From: Microbulbifer guangxiensis
GTDB lineage: Bacteria; Pseudomonadota; Gammaproteobacteria; Pseudomonadales; Cellvibrionaceae
Assembly: GCF_021729075.1 (NCBI RefSeq)
Contig: NZ_JAJSAQ010000001.1
Span: forward strand, 1 to 64,000
Reading direction: 5' to 3'
DNA length: 64,000 nucleotides
The position numbers and the translations under genes are program-made. The notes below the pieces were generated by a model. It had not been told where the DNA came from. It saw only the letters and a list, made by a program, of their open reading frames with translations, and did no database searches. Positions 46,903 through 56,130 of this stretch are shown here, piece after piece (position 1 is the stretch's first letter; the number at the start of each line of letters is the position of its first letter).

Positions 46903-48353
46903 GAAGGCCTGCACTTTGGGCGAAGCAATTACTGCGATCGAAGCTCCAGAAGAAAGTTATTCTCAATATCGATTACATGCTCCAGGCACCTGGGAAGATG
47001 GTTTTGTCAGGTTGGGTTGGGAGCCGAACGGATCCAACTTCTTCAATTAGCTGGAGCGATGGTTCTACCAAGAGCACATTAGAAAGTGAACTCTTTAAGT
47101 TTACTCGCGCTGATGTAATTGGGCAGTTAGGTTTTCAAGGTGAGACGCATTGCTTTGGCTTTATAGTTGTTATTGACGGATTGACGGATGTAGCCAATCT
47201 GGTCGCTTCTGTTAATGGAAAATCCTTCCCTCTTTCTAACCAGAAATTCAACAGTGTAACGTCGCCAAATATTGTCGCGGGACAAGCTGGGGAGAAGGGT
47301 GCATTAGCCCTCAAGTTTATAGAGCAAAATGATGTTGCTTCCGGCCAGATTGCTACAACAACGGCAGCGATTTCCCTGGACCCTGAGATCATGAAGATCC
47401 AGACTGAGCTGGCAACCTTGAACCTACATTCGGAAGACTTTGTAGAGCGTGCCCGTGCCGGTGTGCTTGAGCGGGTTCACGGTGTCTGGAAGAAAAGGAC
47501 TTCAAAGCCAAATCCAGCAAGAGTTGTCACTCATGGCGTGCTTCCTAATGACCCGGCGCTAAGTATTATTGTACCTATTTATGGACGGTACGATTTTGTG
47601 CAGCATCAAGTGGCAAGTTTTTCTCATGACGAGAATTTTTCCAAGGTCGAAGTTATCTACGTCTTGGATGATCCTTCACTAAAACACGAGTTTTTAGTCA
47701 CCTGCGAGGGGATCTTCAAGACTTTCGGTCTCCCGTTCAAGTTGGTTGTTTCCAGACAAAATCTTGGGTTTGCGGGTGCAAATAATCTTGGTGTTTCCCA
47801 TGCTCGCGCTGAAAAAGTACTACTGCTGAACTCTGATATTTTGCCTTCAAAGCCAGGCTGGACGCAGGATCTGGTTAAGACCTTCGACAGCCTTGATAAT
47901 ATTGGGATTTTAGGGGCTGTGCTTCTCTATGAAGACAACTCTGTGCAGCACATGGCTATGGAGTTTCGTAGAGACTCCAGTTTTCCAGGACTTTGGATGA
48001 ATCATCATCCGTGTAAGGGGATGCCTTGGGATTTGGTGAAATCTCGAGGGGTAACTAAGGCGCAGCTGACTACTGGGGCATGTATGCTCTTGGAGAAGTC
48101 CCTTTACGAGGAGGTTGGTGGTTTTGACCCTATGTATGTCCTCGGTGACTTTGAGGATTCAGATCTGTGCCTCAAAGTAATAGAAAAGGGGCTTAATATC
48201 TATATTGATAACGATGTTGTTCTATACCATCTGGAGCGCTTATCTCAGGGCTTGGTTTCCGAAGATAATTGGAAGACCAAGTTAACCATGCTTAACAATG
48301 TCCACCAGTTGAATAAGTGGGAGCCTCTGATCGAGCAGGTGGTTGGAGAATGA
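46899..48353 (+). CDS. Family 2 glycosyltransferase with N-terminal extension
   Basis: A 484-residue protein. The GT2 domain starts at about residue 223 (LSIIVPIYGRYDFV) and shows LLLNSDILP, NNLGVSHARA and DFEDSDLCLKV. The first ~220 residues are a beta-rich part (VLSGWVGSRTDP, FGFIVVIDG) that resembles no family I know; it could be a carbohydrate- or acceptor-binding module. Its end overlaps the next gene by four bases (ATGA). Confidence 0.8.
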   Translation: MRRPALWAKQLLRSKLQKKVILNIDYMLQAPGKMVLSGWVGSRTDPTSSISWSDGSTKSTLESELFKFTRADVIGQLGFQGETHCFGFIVVIDGLTDVANLVASVNGKSFPLSNQKFNSVTSPNIVAGQAGEKGALALKFIEQNDVASGQIATTTAAISLDPEIMKIQTELATLNLHSEDFVERARAGVLERVHGVWKKRTSKPNPARVVTHGVLPNDPALSIIVPIYGRYDFVQHQVASFSHDENFSKVEVIYVLDDPSLKHEFLVTCEGIFKTFGLPFKLVVSRQNLGFAGANNLGVSHARAEKVLLLNSDILPSKPGWTQDLVKTFDSLDNIGILGAVLLYEDNSVQHMAMEFRRDSSFPGLWMNHHPCKGMPWDLVKSRGVTKAQLTTGACMLLEKSLYEEVGGFDPMYVLGDFEDSDLCLKVIEKGLNIYIDNDVVLYHLERLSQGLVSEDNWKTKLTMLNNVHQLNKWEPLIEQVVGE

Positions 48354-49627
48354 ATAGAATATTAGTCGTATCGCATGGACACCCTGATTTTAACAAGGGT
48401 GGGGCTGAGGTCGCCGCATATAACTTATTCAAAGAGTTAAGGCGGCATTGCCATGATGCTTATTTTTTGGCTCGGACAGAGCTGCTGCCTCATGGCGGGG
48501 CCGCATTCTCCCAGAGAAAGGATTCACGGGAAATTCTTTTTCATACAAAGATGGATGATGGCTTTCTTTTTTCCAGCCTGAAGACAAAGCATTTGTGGGG
48601 AGACCTAAGGGAATTATTGCTGAAAATAAAGCCGGATGTAGTCCATTTCCATCACTATTTTCAGATTGGTATTGAAGCAATTGAGGTCGTCCGGAAAACA
48701 TTGCCCAATACGAGAATTATTCTGACGTTACATGAGTACTTGGCTATTTGTCACAACAATGGCCTCATGTATAAAACCAACGATAAGCTTTGTTATCAGT
48801 ACACTCCCAGAGACTGTAATAATTGCTTCCCAGATAAATCTCCCGGTGACTTCTTTCTAAGAGAGCAGTATTTTAAAAACATCTTCAGGAGAGTTGATCA
48901 CTTCGTATCCCCTTCACGCTTTCTGAAAAATAGATACGTGGACTGGGGTGTCTCGGAGAAAGCCATATCCGTCATTGAGAATGGCCAGCCGAAGCCTGAA
49001 GGGATCATTGCACGTGAGAACAGTGTTGAAAGGAGTTCCTCAGGGAAAATAAAGCTGGCTTTCTTTGGCCAAGTAAATCCCTATAAGGGCATTGATGTCC
49101 TGTTAAGCGCGATAGCTTCTCTCGGCAAAAAATATCGAGAGAGACTGGTAGTTGAAATCCATGGCGCAAATTTCAATAACCAACGGGGTGAATATCAGGA
49201 AAAAATAAAGCGATTGCTCAGGCGAACGAGGGATGTTGTCACCTTTTGCGGTTCATACGAATCGCATGAGCTACCTAGGCTTTTAAGTGGGACTGATTGG
49301 GTGGTCATTCCTTCCATTTGGTGGGAAAACTCACCTATGGTTATCCAGGAAGCCTTCACAGCTAGAGTGCCAATTATAACGAGTGATATTGGCGGAATGG
49401 CAGAAAAGATCAAAGACGAAGTGGATGGGCTGCATTTTCGGGCTGGTAAGCATCAGGATTTGGCTGAGGTTATCGTTAGGATAATTGAGGATTCCACTCT
49501 CCGCGGAAAACTTGTTGATAACATTGCGCCACCTCTAACGATCGAGGAGTGCCTGAATCAGCATATCAAAATTTACGGGATCAAATATCATGCTGTTCAA
49601 AAGCAAGAAGCCTCAGAAATCGCTTGA
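48350..49627 (+). CDS. Family 4 glycosyltransferase
   Basis: A 425-residue GT-B transferase of the GT4 type. It opens with VSHGHPDFNKGGAEVAAYNL and has the later FFGQVNPYKGIDVLL and the donor-site segment PSIWWENSPMVIQEAF with the E-x7-E layout. I chose the ATG at 48350, overlapping the stop of the previous gene (ATGA). It overlaps the next gene by 38 bases, which is unusually long and suggests a fused ancestor or coupled translation. Confidence 0.87.
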   Translation: MNRILVVSHGHPDFNKGGAEVAAYNLFKELRRHCHDAYFLARTELLPHGGAAFSQRKDSREILFHTKMDDGFLFSSLKTKHLWGDLRELLLKIKPDVVHFHHYFQIGIEAIEVVRKTLPNTRIILTLHEYLAICHNNGLMYKTNDKLCYQYTPRDCNNCFPDKSPGDFFLREQYFKNIFRRVDHFVSPSRFLKNRYVDWGVSEKAISVIENGQPKPEGIIARENSVERSSSGKIKLAFFGQVNPYKGIDVLLSAIASLGKKYRERLVVEIHGANFNNQRGEYQEKIKRLLRRTRDVVTFCGSYESHELPRLLSGTDWVVIPSIWWENSPMVIQEAFTARVPIITSDIGGMAEKIKDEVDGLHFRAGKHQDLAEVIVRIIEDSTLRGKLVDNIAPPLTIEECLNQHIKIYGIKYHAVQKQEASEIA

Positions 49628-50864
49628 TGTATCCGAGATAAAAGACGCTATTGAAAATTCTGGTTTTCAATTCTTTCGTGGTATTAAGTCGGGAGCGCCT
49701 CTTGAGTTAGATGTTCGTGGACAAAAAGCCAGATTTATAAGGCTAAGCCTGCAGACCGTCACGTCATTCCACCTTGATGAAGTAGAGGTGATAGATAAGT
49801 GTGGTAATAATATCGCCTTAAATAAGCCGGTGCTATGTAGTAGCTTTTTCAACGGTGAAATCAAATATCAGGGATCCGGTGTTGTTAATGGTCGAAAGAA
49901 TGGCGGTTGTGGATTTCATACCCAGAGGGAGGAGTCGCCCTGGCTTTTGATTGATCTGCAAGAAATTGTAGACATTGACTCCATCCGAGTGTTTAACAGG
50001 GAGGGTGAGTTCTTTACCCGTGCACTTAGTTTGAAGGTTGAACTATCGAGTGACCTGAAGTCCTGGAGCCTAGTCTTTGATAACTGGAGTGGATTAAGAG
50101 CTTTTCTCTCACAGGGTCTCAATGATAACGAGAAAGCAATTGCGTATGCTGTTGCTCTGGAGCACAGCAAGGCCGTTTCTTTGTTCAACAGGATGGTTGC
50201 AGAAGGAAGGGTAACCGAGGCAGCATCTTTTCAAGCGGTAGTAAATACAGTTATTCGGCGCCATGGTCTTGCAATGGGGCCACATGGATTCTTGAAAACC
50301 TTCTCCTTTTGCGGTGAGGAAGAAAAATCAAAAATATGCGCGGAACTGGAGCGAATTTTGGGCTGGCTAAACGATGAATATGGTGTGGCCGCATTCATTA
50401 CATCTGGGACTCTTTTGGGGATGGTCCGAGATGGAGACTTCATACCGCATGATGATGATCTGGATATCTGCTATATCGGAAATGCCTCTAGTGAAAGAGA
50501 GATATTAGAAGAAAGAGCTGGCATAGCTAAATTTTTGCGTGGCAAGGGTTGCGGTATCCAAGAATCAAATGTTGCACATTACTGGTGTGTATCACCGGGC
50601 GGCGTCAAATTAGATATTTTTACCGGTTTTATCGAGAGTGGACACTGTTCGATTAACCCACTTCCTCGGGAGGCAATTAATGAGAGCAGTATTTTTCCAG
50701 TTAAGACGGAAAGATTTCATGGTCACGATCTGACTTTGCCAGCAGAGCCAGAGTCTCTATTAGAGGTTAACTACGGTCCCGATTGGAGAAAACCAGATCC
50801 CTTCTGGAAATTTGATTGGGCTCGAGCAAAAGAAGAGTATAAATTCCTATATTTTGGAGTCTAG
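49590..50864 (+). CDS. Discoidin-like domain fused to LicD-family nucleotidyltransferase-fold transferase
   Basis: A 424-residue protein with two parts. Residues ~40-165 look like an F5/8-type C (discoidin) carbohydrate-binding domain (FIRLSLQTVTSFHLDEVEV, ALNKPVLCSS, SPWLLIDLQEIVDIDSIRV). Residues ~245-424 are LicD/fukutin-like: FITSGTLLGMVRDGDFIPHD with the DDDLD metal-binding run, then KLDIF. LicD proteins transfer phosphocholine or similar phospho-alcohols from CDP-carriers. The next gene encodes a CDP-glycerol synthase, so glycerol-phosphate transfer is the simplest reading. Confidence 0.8.
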   Translation: MLFKSKKPQKSLDVSEIKDAIENSGFQFFRGIKSGAPLELDVRGQKARFIRLSLQTVTSFHLDEVEVIDKCGNNIALNKPVLCSSFFNGEIKYQGSGVVNGRKNGGCGFHTQREESPWLLIDLQEIVDIDSIRVFNREGEFFTRALSLKVELSSDLKSWSLVFDNWSGLRAFLSQGLNDNEKAIAYAVALEHSKAVSLFNRMVAEGRVTEAASFQAVVNTVIRRHGLAMGPHGFLKTFSFCGEEEKSKICAELERILGWLNDEYGVAAFITSGTLLGMVRDGDFIPHDDDLDICYIGNASSEREILEERAGIAKFLRGKGCGIQESNVAHYWCVSPGGVKLDIFTGFIESGHCSINPLPREAINESSIFPVKTERFHGHDLTLPAEPESLLEVNYGPDWRKPDPFWKFDWARAKEEYKFLYFGV

Positions 50865-50865
50865 G

Positions 50866-51261
50866 TTGAAGACTGTAATAACTTTCGGGACTTTTGATGT
50901 GTTCCATGTTGGGCATGTTAAACTTCTTAAGAGGGCTGCGGCACTTGGAGATACCCTTATTGTCGGCGTTTCAACGGATCAATTAAATTTCAGCAAGAAA
51001 GGCAGGTTTCCTGTTTATTCAGAGCAGGACCGGATGCAAATAATTAATAGCTTGCGTTTTGTAAACTTCTGCTTTCCTGAAGAGTCTCTTGAAAAGAAAG
51101 CTGAATACATCACTTACTATGGGGCCGATGTCTTAGTGATGGGAGATGATTGGAAAGGCAAGTTTGATCAGTTTAACGCTCTGTGCGAGGTTGTTTATTT
51201 GCCGAGGACGCCCAGCGTCTCAACCACAGAACTGATTGAAATAATCAAATCTGAAGTGTGA
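50866..51261 (+). CDS. tagD: Glycerol-3-phosphate cytidylyltransferase-like protein (TagD family)
   Basis: Makes CDP-glycerol from CTP and sn-glycerol-3-phosphate. The 131-residue protein has the nucleotidyltransferase motif HVGH (FDVFHVGHVKLLKRA) and the C-terminal RTPSVSTTEL that matches the RTxGISTT signature of TagD-like enzymes. I chose the TTG at 50866, with GGAG seven bases upstream, giving the TagD length of ~130; an earlier ATG at 50812 lies inside the previous gene. It sits just after the LicD-like gene, as a donor-synthesis partner. Ethanolamine-phosphate or another phospho-alcohol remains possible. Confidence 0.85.
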   Translation: MKTVITFGTFDVFHVGHVKLLKRAAALGDTLIVGVSTDQLNFSKKGRFPVYSEQDRMQIINSLRFVNFCFPEESLEKKAEYITYYGADVLVMGDDWKGKFDQFNALCEVVYLPRTPSVSTTELIEIIKSEV

Positions 51262-51284
51262 TTTAAAGTTTGGAGGATTTTTAG

Positions 51285-54200
51285 TTGTTAGTTTTAAAGA
51301 GAAATAAAAAGAAAAAAATGGAAGCTGATAAGGTTTGTATTGAATTTATTCGTCAGTCTGGGATTTTCGATGTTAAATGGTATAGAAATAAGTATTCAAA
51401 TCTTCTGGAAGATCATGAAGATCCCATAGAGCACTATTACTTCAAGGGTGCTGACTTAGGCCTTAACCCTCTATATCTATTTGATACAAAATGGTACAAG
51501 GAACAGAACTCTGATGTTTCTGAGTCTGAAATTAATCCTCTGTATCATTATCTGTGCCATGGGGAGAGTGAGGGTCGGTCACCATCAGTCTTGTTCGATG
51601 TAAAATTTGTAGCTGCGCAGCTTCCTAACAATATCACTTTAGATGGAAGCGTCCTGAGGTTCTTCTTAGATTTTTCTTCTGTCGATTTGATTGATCCGGT
51701 CAAAGAGTTCAGTACCTCTTATTACCTAGAAAGTTACCCTGATATAAAAGATGCTGGCGTAGATCCGTACCTGCATTTTTTGCAGACGGGAGTGTTCGAA
51801 GGTAGGAATCCCTCGCCTTCATTTGATGTACCTTGGTATAAATCACATTACTCTTTAGATGGTAATGTTTTTGTGCATTTCCTTACTGAGGGGCAGGGTA
51901 AAGGCCTAGATTGTGCACCTCCGAGAGTGCAGGACATGCCAGAAAAGGAGGGTGGCGCACCAGTTCGTGATAGCGCAATTGAAACATCGATAGTTGCCAG
52001 AGATGTTGTTCGCGAAATTGAAAAGTATCGTAAGCCAGGTGAGGGTTTTGAAGAGTTTGCATACTCTGATATGCCTGTCTCTAAAGCAAAGGTCAAAGCC
52101 CTTGCTTACTACCTCCCACAGTTTCATCCATTTAAAGAAAATAGTGAGTGGTGGGGGGAAGGTTTTACTGAGTGGACAAACGTTACGAGAGGAATACCAC
52201 GCTTTCATGGCCATTACCAGCCCCATTTGCCTAGAGATCTAGGGTATTACGACCTTCGTCTAAAAGAGACTTTACAAGCACAGGCCGAGATGGCCCTTAA
52301 AGCTGGTCTACATGGCTTCTGCTTCTACCATTATTGGTTTAACGGGAAGCGATTGATGGATGGCCCGGTTAATACTTTATTGGAAAGTCCCGAGATTGCT
52401 CTTCCATTTTGTATTTTATGGGCAAATGAAAATTGGACTCGTACGTGGGATGGTTTTGAGAACGATATCTTAATATCGCAGGATTATCATGAAGAACAGG
52501 ATGTAGCATTTATTGAGGATTTGGGTCGTCATTTTAAGGATGAACGCTATATTCGTATTGATGGTAGACCTCTCTTCTTTATCTATCGGCCAGGCATCAT
52601 TCCTGACGCCAAAGTGCGTATTCAAAAGTGGCGTGACTTATGCGAAGAGCTTCTTGGTGAAACGCCTTTGTTCTTTATGGCTCAAGGGTTCGGGTCTCTT
52701 GATCCGAGAGATTTTGGGATGGATGGTGCTGTCGAATTCCCTCCGCATAAGTTAGCTGAAGGCCTAGACTCTCACGCAAAGGAAAGTGGAGTTATCGATC
52801 CGGAGTTTTCCGGGCATTACCCCTTATACGATGATCTTGTCAGTAACAGCCTTAGGGAGGGTCGGCCAAATTTTGATCTCATTCGGGCTGTAACCCCTAG
52901 TTGGGACAATGAGGCACGAAAGCCGAACAAAGGATATGGCTTTATTGGTTCAACTCCGCAAAAGTATGAGCGGTGGCTGAGCAAGATGGTCGATTACGCT
53001 CTAGAAAACCCTGTTCTGGAGAGTGAATCTTTTGTCGTCATTAATGCATGGAACGAATGGGCTGAAGGTGCTCATCTCGAACCTGACATTTACTGGGGCT
53101 CGGCTTACCTGAACTCAACGTACAGAGCGGTGCATCGCATTGCGAAGCCGGAGGGTAAGACACGTCTAATTCTAGTTGGACATGATGCCTATAAGCATGG
53201 AGCTCAGCTGCTCACCCTAAATATTTTCAAGACGCTTGCCCAGGATTTTGGTATCGACGCCCAGTTGGTGCTGCTGGATGGTGGGCCACTTGTTCCACAA
53301 TATAAATCGATAGGTCCTACCTTTGTAGCTGACGGATGTATTGAGAAGTTTTCCAATATTATTAGACACTTACAAGCAGAACGACAGATCGAATACGCAA
53401 TAACCAATACCTGCGTTACAGGTGGGTGCGTCGAAGTTTTAAGCCGGGCCGGTGTACGTGTGATTTCACTTGTGCACGAGCTTAAATCCCTTATAAAAGA
53501 GTACAAACTGGAAGATTCTGCAACGAAAATAAAGGAGTATTCCGACAAAGTTGTCTTCGCTTCAGAATTCGTGCGTTCATCTTTTGAAAATATTGCGGGG
53601 CAGTTAGGTGATAAGGCAATCATCAAGCCTCAAGGTATTTATCAGAAGCTGCAGTATTCGAAGGATAACCCTAGAGTACTGCGGGATATGCTTGGTATCA
53701 GTGATGATTCTAAAGTTATTATTAATGCCGGCTACGCAGATTTGCGAAAAGGCTTTGATTTGTTTGTTACATGTGCCCGTACTTTGGTCGAGCGAGATCC
53801 GAGTATCCACTTTGTATGGTTGGGGAGCGTCGAGCCAATGTTAGATCATTGGTTGCTCGCAGACGGGCAGCTTGGAAGCCTTGCTGCTAATTTTCATGTT
53901 ATTCCATTTACAACAGAAATCTCGACCTTTTTGCAAGGTGCGGATGTCTTTGCAATGACGTCGAGGGAGGATCCATTTCCCTCAGTTGTTCTAGAGTCGC
54001 TTGCCTTAGGAACCCCTGTTGTTGGGTTTGACGGGGGAGGAGGGTTTAATGATCTTCTCAAGAATAGCAAATTAGGGTCGCTTGTCCCCTTCTCTGATCC
54101 AGTAGCTCTGGCTGACGCGATCCAGGAGCAGATTCGGATTGATTCTGGTGGCTTGTCCGATTTTCGGAAAAAACACGTAAGTGAGAAATTTGATTGGCGC

Positions 54201-55097
54201 GATTATGTCTTCTCTCTAGTTGAGTTACTTATTCCAGATATTAAAAGAGTCTCTGTAGTTGTTCCTAATTTTAATTATGAGGAGCATATTTCGGATCGGT
54301 TACTCTCAATATTTAACCAAGAGTACCCATTATATGAGGTCATTGTGCTTGATGACTGCTCAACGGATCAAAGCCTAGATGTCATTAAAGAGTGTGCGGT
54401 TCTGAATCGGCGAAACATAGAGCTAGTTATTAATGATGTGAATTCGGGCTCGGTATTCCGACAGTGGAAGAAAGCTGCCAAGCTATCGCGAGGAGAATAT
54501 CTATGGGTGGCGGAGGCAGATGATCTAGCGGATTCAGAATTTATTAGTAAACTTGTAAATCGTTCTAAGTTTGATTTAGCTTTTTGCGACTCTATTCAGG
54601 TTGATGAGAAAGATAAATTTCTTGCCGATAGCTATCAATATTATCTAAGTGATATTGATGCCTCTGCTTTTTTGAAGGATTTTGACGCCCCTGGCGAGGA
54701 ATTCGTCAAGCGCTATCTTTCTATTAAGAATGTTATTATGAACGTAAGCGGTGTTGTTTTCAGGCGTGATGCTTTTTTAGATGCCCTTAGTTCTCTTGGC
54801 GATGAGTTGTTCGACTATTCTGTTGCGGGGGATTGGCGTATTTACATAGAGTTATTGTTAAAAAATTCCGCTAGAATCTGCTATGTTTCTGAGAGCCTAA
54901 ATACCCATAGACGTCATAGCGCAAGTACTACGCACTCATTGAATCCGGACCAACACCTTGCTGAAATTTCACGCGTACAAAGAGTAGTGAAAGATAAAGT
55001 CGAGCTTGATCAGCAGCAACTAAAATCTATTGATGAATACATTGTCGAGGTGAAGCAGCATTTGGGTATTAGAGCCTGTGATGGGGAATATGTTTAA
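51285..55097 (+). CDS. Four-part polysaccharide enzyme: repeat module, WbsX/GH99-like, GT4 and GT2
   Basis: A 1270-residue protein. (1) Residues ~20-215 hold four repeats of an FDxxWY type (FDVKWY at 28, FDTKWY at 66, FDVKFV at 104, FDVPWY at 180), each ending in a GxxEGRxPS-like run. (2) Residues ~268-610 match the WbsX/GH99-like domain (AYYLPQFHPF, WWGEGFTEWTNV, HYWFNGKRLM, NENWTRTWDG and NAWNEWAEG). (3) Residues ~625-985 form a GT4-like domain (ADVFAMTSREDPFPSVVLESL). (4) Residues ~988-1270 form a GT2 domain (VSVVVPNFNYEEH, VLDDCSTDQS, WVAEADDL). The start is a TTG eight bases after GGAGG. Such chains occur in capsule loci; the product cannot be told. It overlaps the next gene by one base. 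Confidence 0.88.
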   Translation: MLVLKRNKKKKMEADKVCIEFIRQSGIFDVKWYRNKYSNLLEDHEDPIEHYYFKGADLGLNPLYLFDTKWYKEQNSDVSESEINPLYHYLCHGESEGRSPSVLFDVKFVAAQLPNNITLDGSVLRFFLDFSSVDLIDPVKEFSTSYYLESYPDIKDAGVDPYLHFLQTGVFEGRNPSPSFDVPWYKSHYSLDGNVFVHFLTEGQGKGLDCAPPRVQDMPEKEGGAPVRDSAIETSIVARDVVREIEKYRKPGEGFEEFAYSDMPVSKAKVKALAYYLPQFHPFKENSEWWGEGFTEWTNVTRGIPRFHGHYQPHLPRDLGYYDLRLKETLQAQAEMALKAGLHGFCFYHYWFNGKRLMDGPVNTLLESPEIALPFCILWANENWTRTWDGFENDILISQDYHEEQDVAFIEDLGRHFKDERYIRIDGRPLFFIYRPGIIPDAKVRIQKWRDLCEELLGETPLFFMAQGFGSLDPRDFGMDGAVEFPPHKLAEGLDSHAKESGVIDPEFSGHYPLYDDLVSNSLREGRPNFDLIRAVTPSWDNEARKPNKGYGFIGSTPQKYERWLSKMVDYALENPVLESESFVVINAWNEWAEGAHLEPDIYWGSAYLNSTYRAVHRIAKPEGKTRLILVGHDAYKHGAQLLTLNIFKTLAQDFGIDAQLVLLDGGPLVPQYKSIGPTFVADGCIEKFSNIIRHLQAERQIEYAITNTCVTGGCVEVLSRAGVRVISLVHELKSLIKEYKLEDSATKIKEYSDKVVFASEFVRSSFENIAGQLGDKAIIKPQGIYQKLQYSKDNPRVLRDMLGISDDSKVIINAGYADLRKGFDLFVTCARTLVERDPSIHFVWLGSVEPMLDHWLLADGQLGSLAANFHVIPFTTEISTFLQGADVFAMTSREDPFPSVVLESLALGTPVVGFDGGGGFNDLLKNSKLGSLVPFSDPVALADAIQEQIRIDSGGLSDFRKKHVSEKFDWRDYVFSLVELLIPDIKRVSVVVPNFNYEEHISDRLLSIFNQEYPLYEVIVLDDCSTDQSLDVIKECAVLNRRNIELVINDVNSGSVFRQWKKAAKLSRGEYLWVAEADDLADSEFISKLVNRSKFDLAFCDSIQVDEKDKFLADSYQYYLSDIDASAFLKDFDAPGEEFVKRYLSIKNVIMNVSGVVFRRDAFLDALSSLGDELFDYSVAGDWRIYIELLLKNSARICYVSESLNTHRRHSASTTHSLNPDQHLAEISRVQRVVKDKVELDQQQLKSIDEYIVEVKQHLGIRACDGEYV

Positions 55098-56032
55098 TGT
55101 CCGAATTAATTTTACATGTCGGGTTGCATAAAACTGGCACCTCAGCGATTCAGTGGGTACTCAATGAGAATCGCGAGGCGTTAAAGAACTTAGGGTTTCT
55201 CTACCCTGTTACTGGGCAATTTGATGCGCACCATGCTATTGCGGCAAGAGTCAAGAGTCCTAAAAATGAGGCTTTTGCAGTGGACGATGTGCAGAGAACA
55301 TTCTTGTCTTGGCGGTCAAATGGTTATCCTAAGGTCGTAGTAAGCAGTGAAATGTTCTCTGAGTGTCATTCTGTTGTACCTTTATCTTCGATTAGGTCTT
55401 TGTTTGAAAGAGTATGTCTAGTCTTCTATGTGCGGCGCCAAGATCTTCTTCTTGAAAGTGCATATGGACAGCTTGTTAAACAGAATGGTGAAACTCAAAA
55501 AATTGCTGAGTGCAATCCGTATTTCACAGATTTCTATAGTCACATTCGTAAGTTTACGGATGTGATGCATCCAGATGAAGTTATTGTCCGAAAGTACGAA
55601 AGGTCAGCTCTTGCTTTTGGAGATGCTGCCAAGGACTTTTTAGTTAATGTACTTGGAGTAGTCGATATAGATGATTTTGTGTTTCCCTCAGTTGTAAATG
55701 AGTCGCTCTCACTCGTTGGAGGGGAGCTCGTGAGAGTTATGAATAAATACAAGGTAGAAAATCGTTCAGAAATGATTCGCGAGGTTGTCCGCACCTGCAA
55801 TGAAATTGGTGGCGAATATTCGAAGCCTATAATAGGTAACCTATTGAGCCTAAACGAGCGGGAAAAGATCTTGGCGGAGTCTTCCGAGTCGAATCAAAAA
55901 CTTTTGGATGCCTTTAATGTTCGTTTTGATCCGCTTTCAAGAGTAGTTTCTGGCCGGCAATTAGAACGGATAGAGCTTTCTCAGATGGCATGTGAGCTGG
56001 CTGCAAAGTTGCTCGCTGGAAAGTATTTTTAA
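55097..56032 (+). CDS. Sulfotransferase-like protein
   Basis: A 311-residue protein. The N-terminal HVGLHKTGTSAIQ (residues ~6-18) is a PAPS-loop-like motif and FYVRRQDLLLESAYGQ (~111-126) occupies the place of the 3'-phosphate motif, though the R-x-P-x-x-R form is altered. It is coupled to the previous gene by TAATG. It may add sulfate to the same glycan. Because the second motif is imperfect, it could also be an inactive or different P-loop relative. Confidence 0.72.
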   Translation: MSELILHVGLHKTGTSAIQWVLNENREALKNLGFLYPVTGQFDAHHAIAARVKSPKNEAFAVDDVQRTFLSWRSNGYPKVVVSSEMFSECHSVVPLSSIRSLFERVCLVFYVRRQDLLLESAYGQLVKQNGETQKIAECNPYFTDFYSHIRKFTDVMHPDEVIVRKYERSALAFGDAAKDFLVNVLGVVDIDDFVFPSVVNESLSLVGGELVRVMNKYKVENRSEMIREVVRTCNEIGGEYSKPIIGNLLSLNEREKILAESSESNQKLLDAFNVRFDPLSRVVSGRQLERIELSQMACELAAKLLAGKYF

Positions 56033-56130
56033 ATTTAATAGCTGTTGGGCAGTAAAGTGTTATAAACGCTGTCTTCACTTTGGATTTTTTTCGGCCGTCT
56101 ATGCGGTTTTGATTGTTTTGGGGGATGTTA

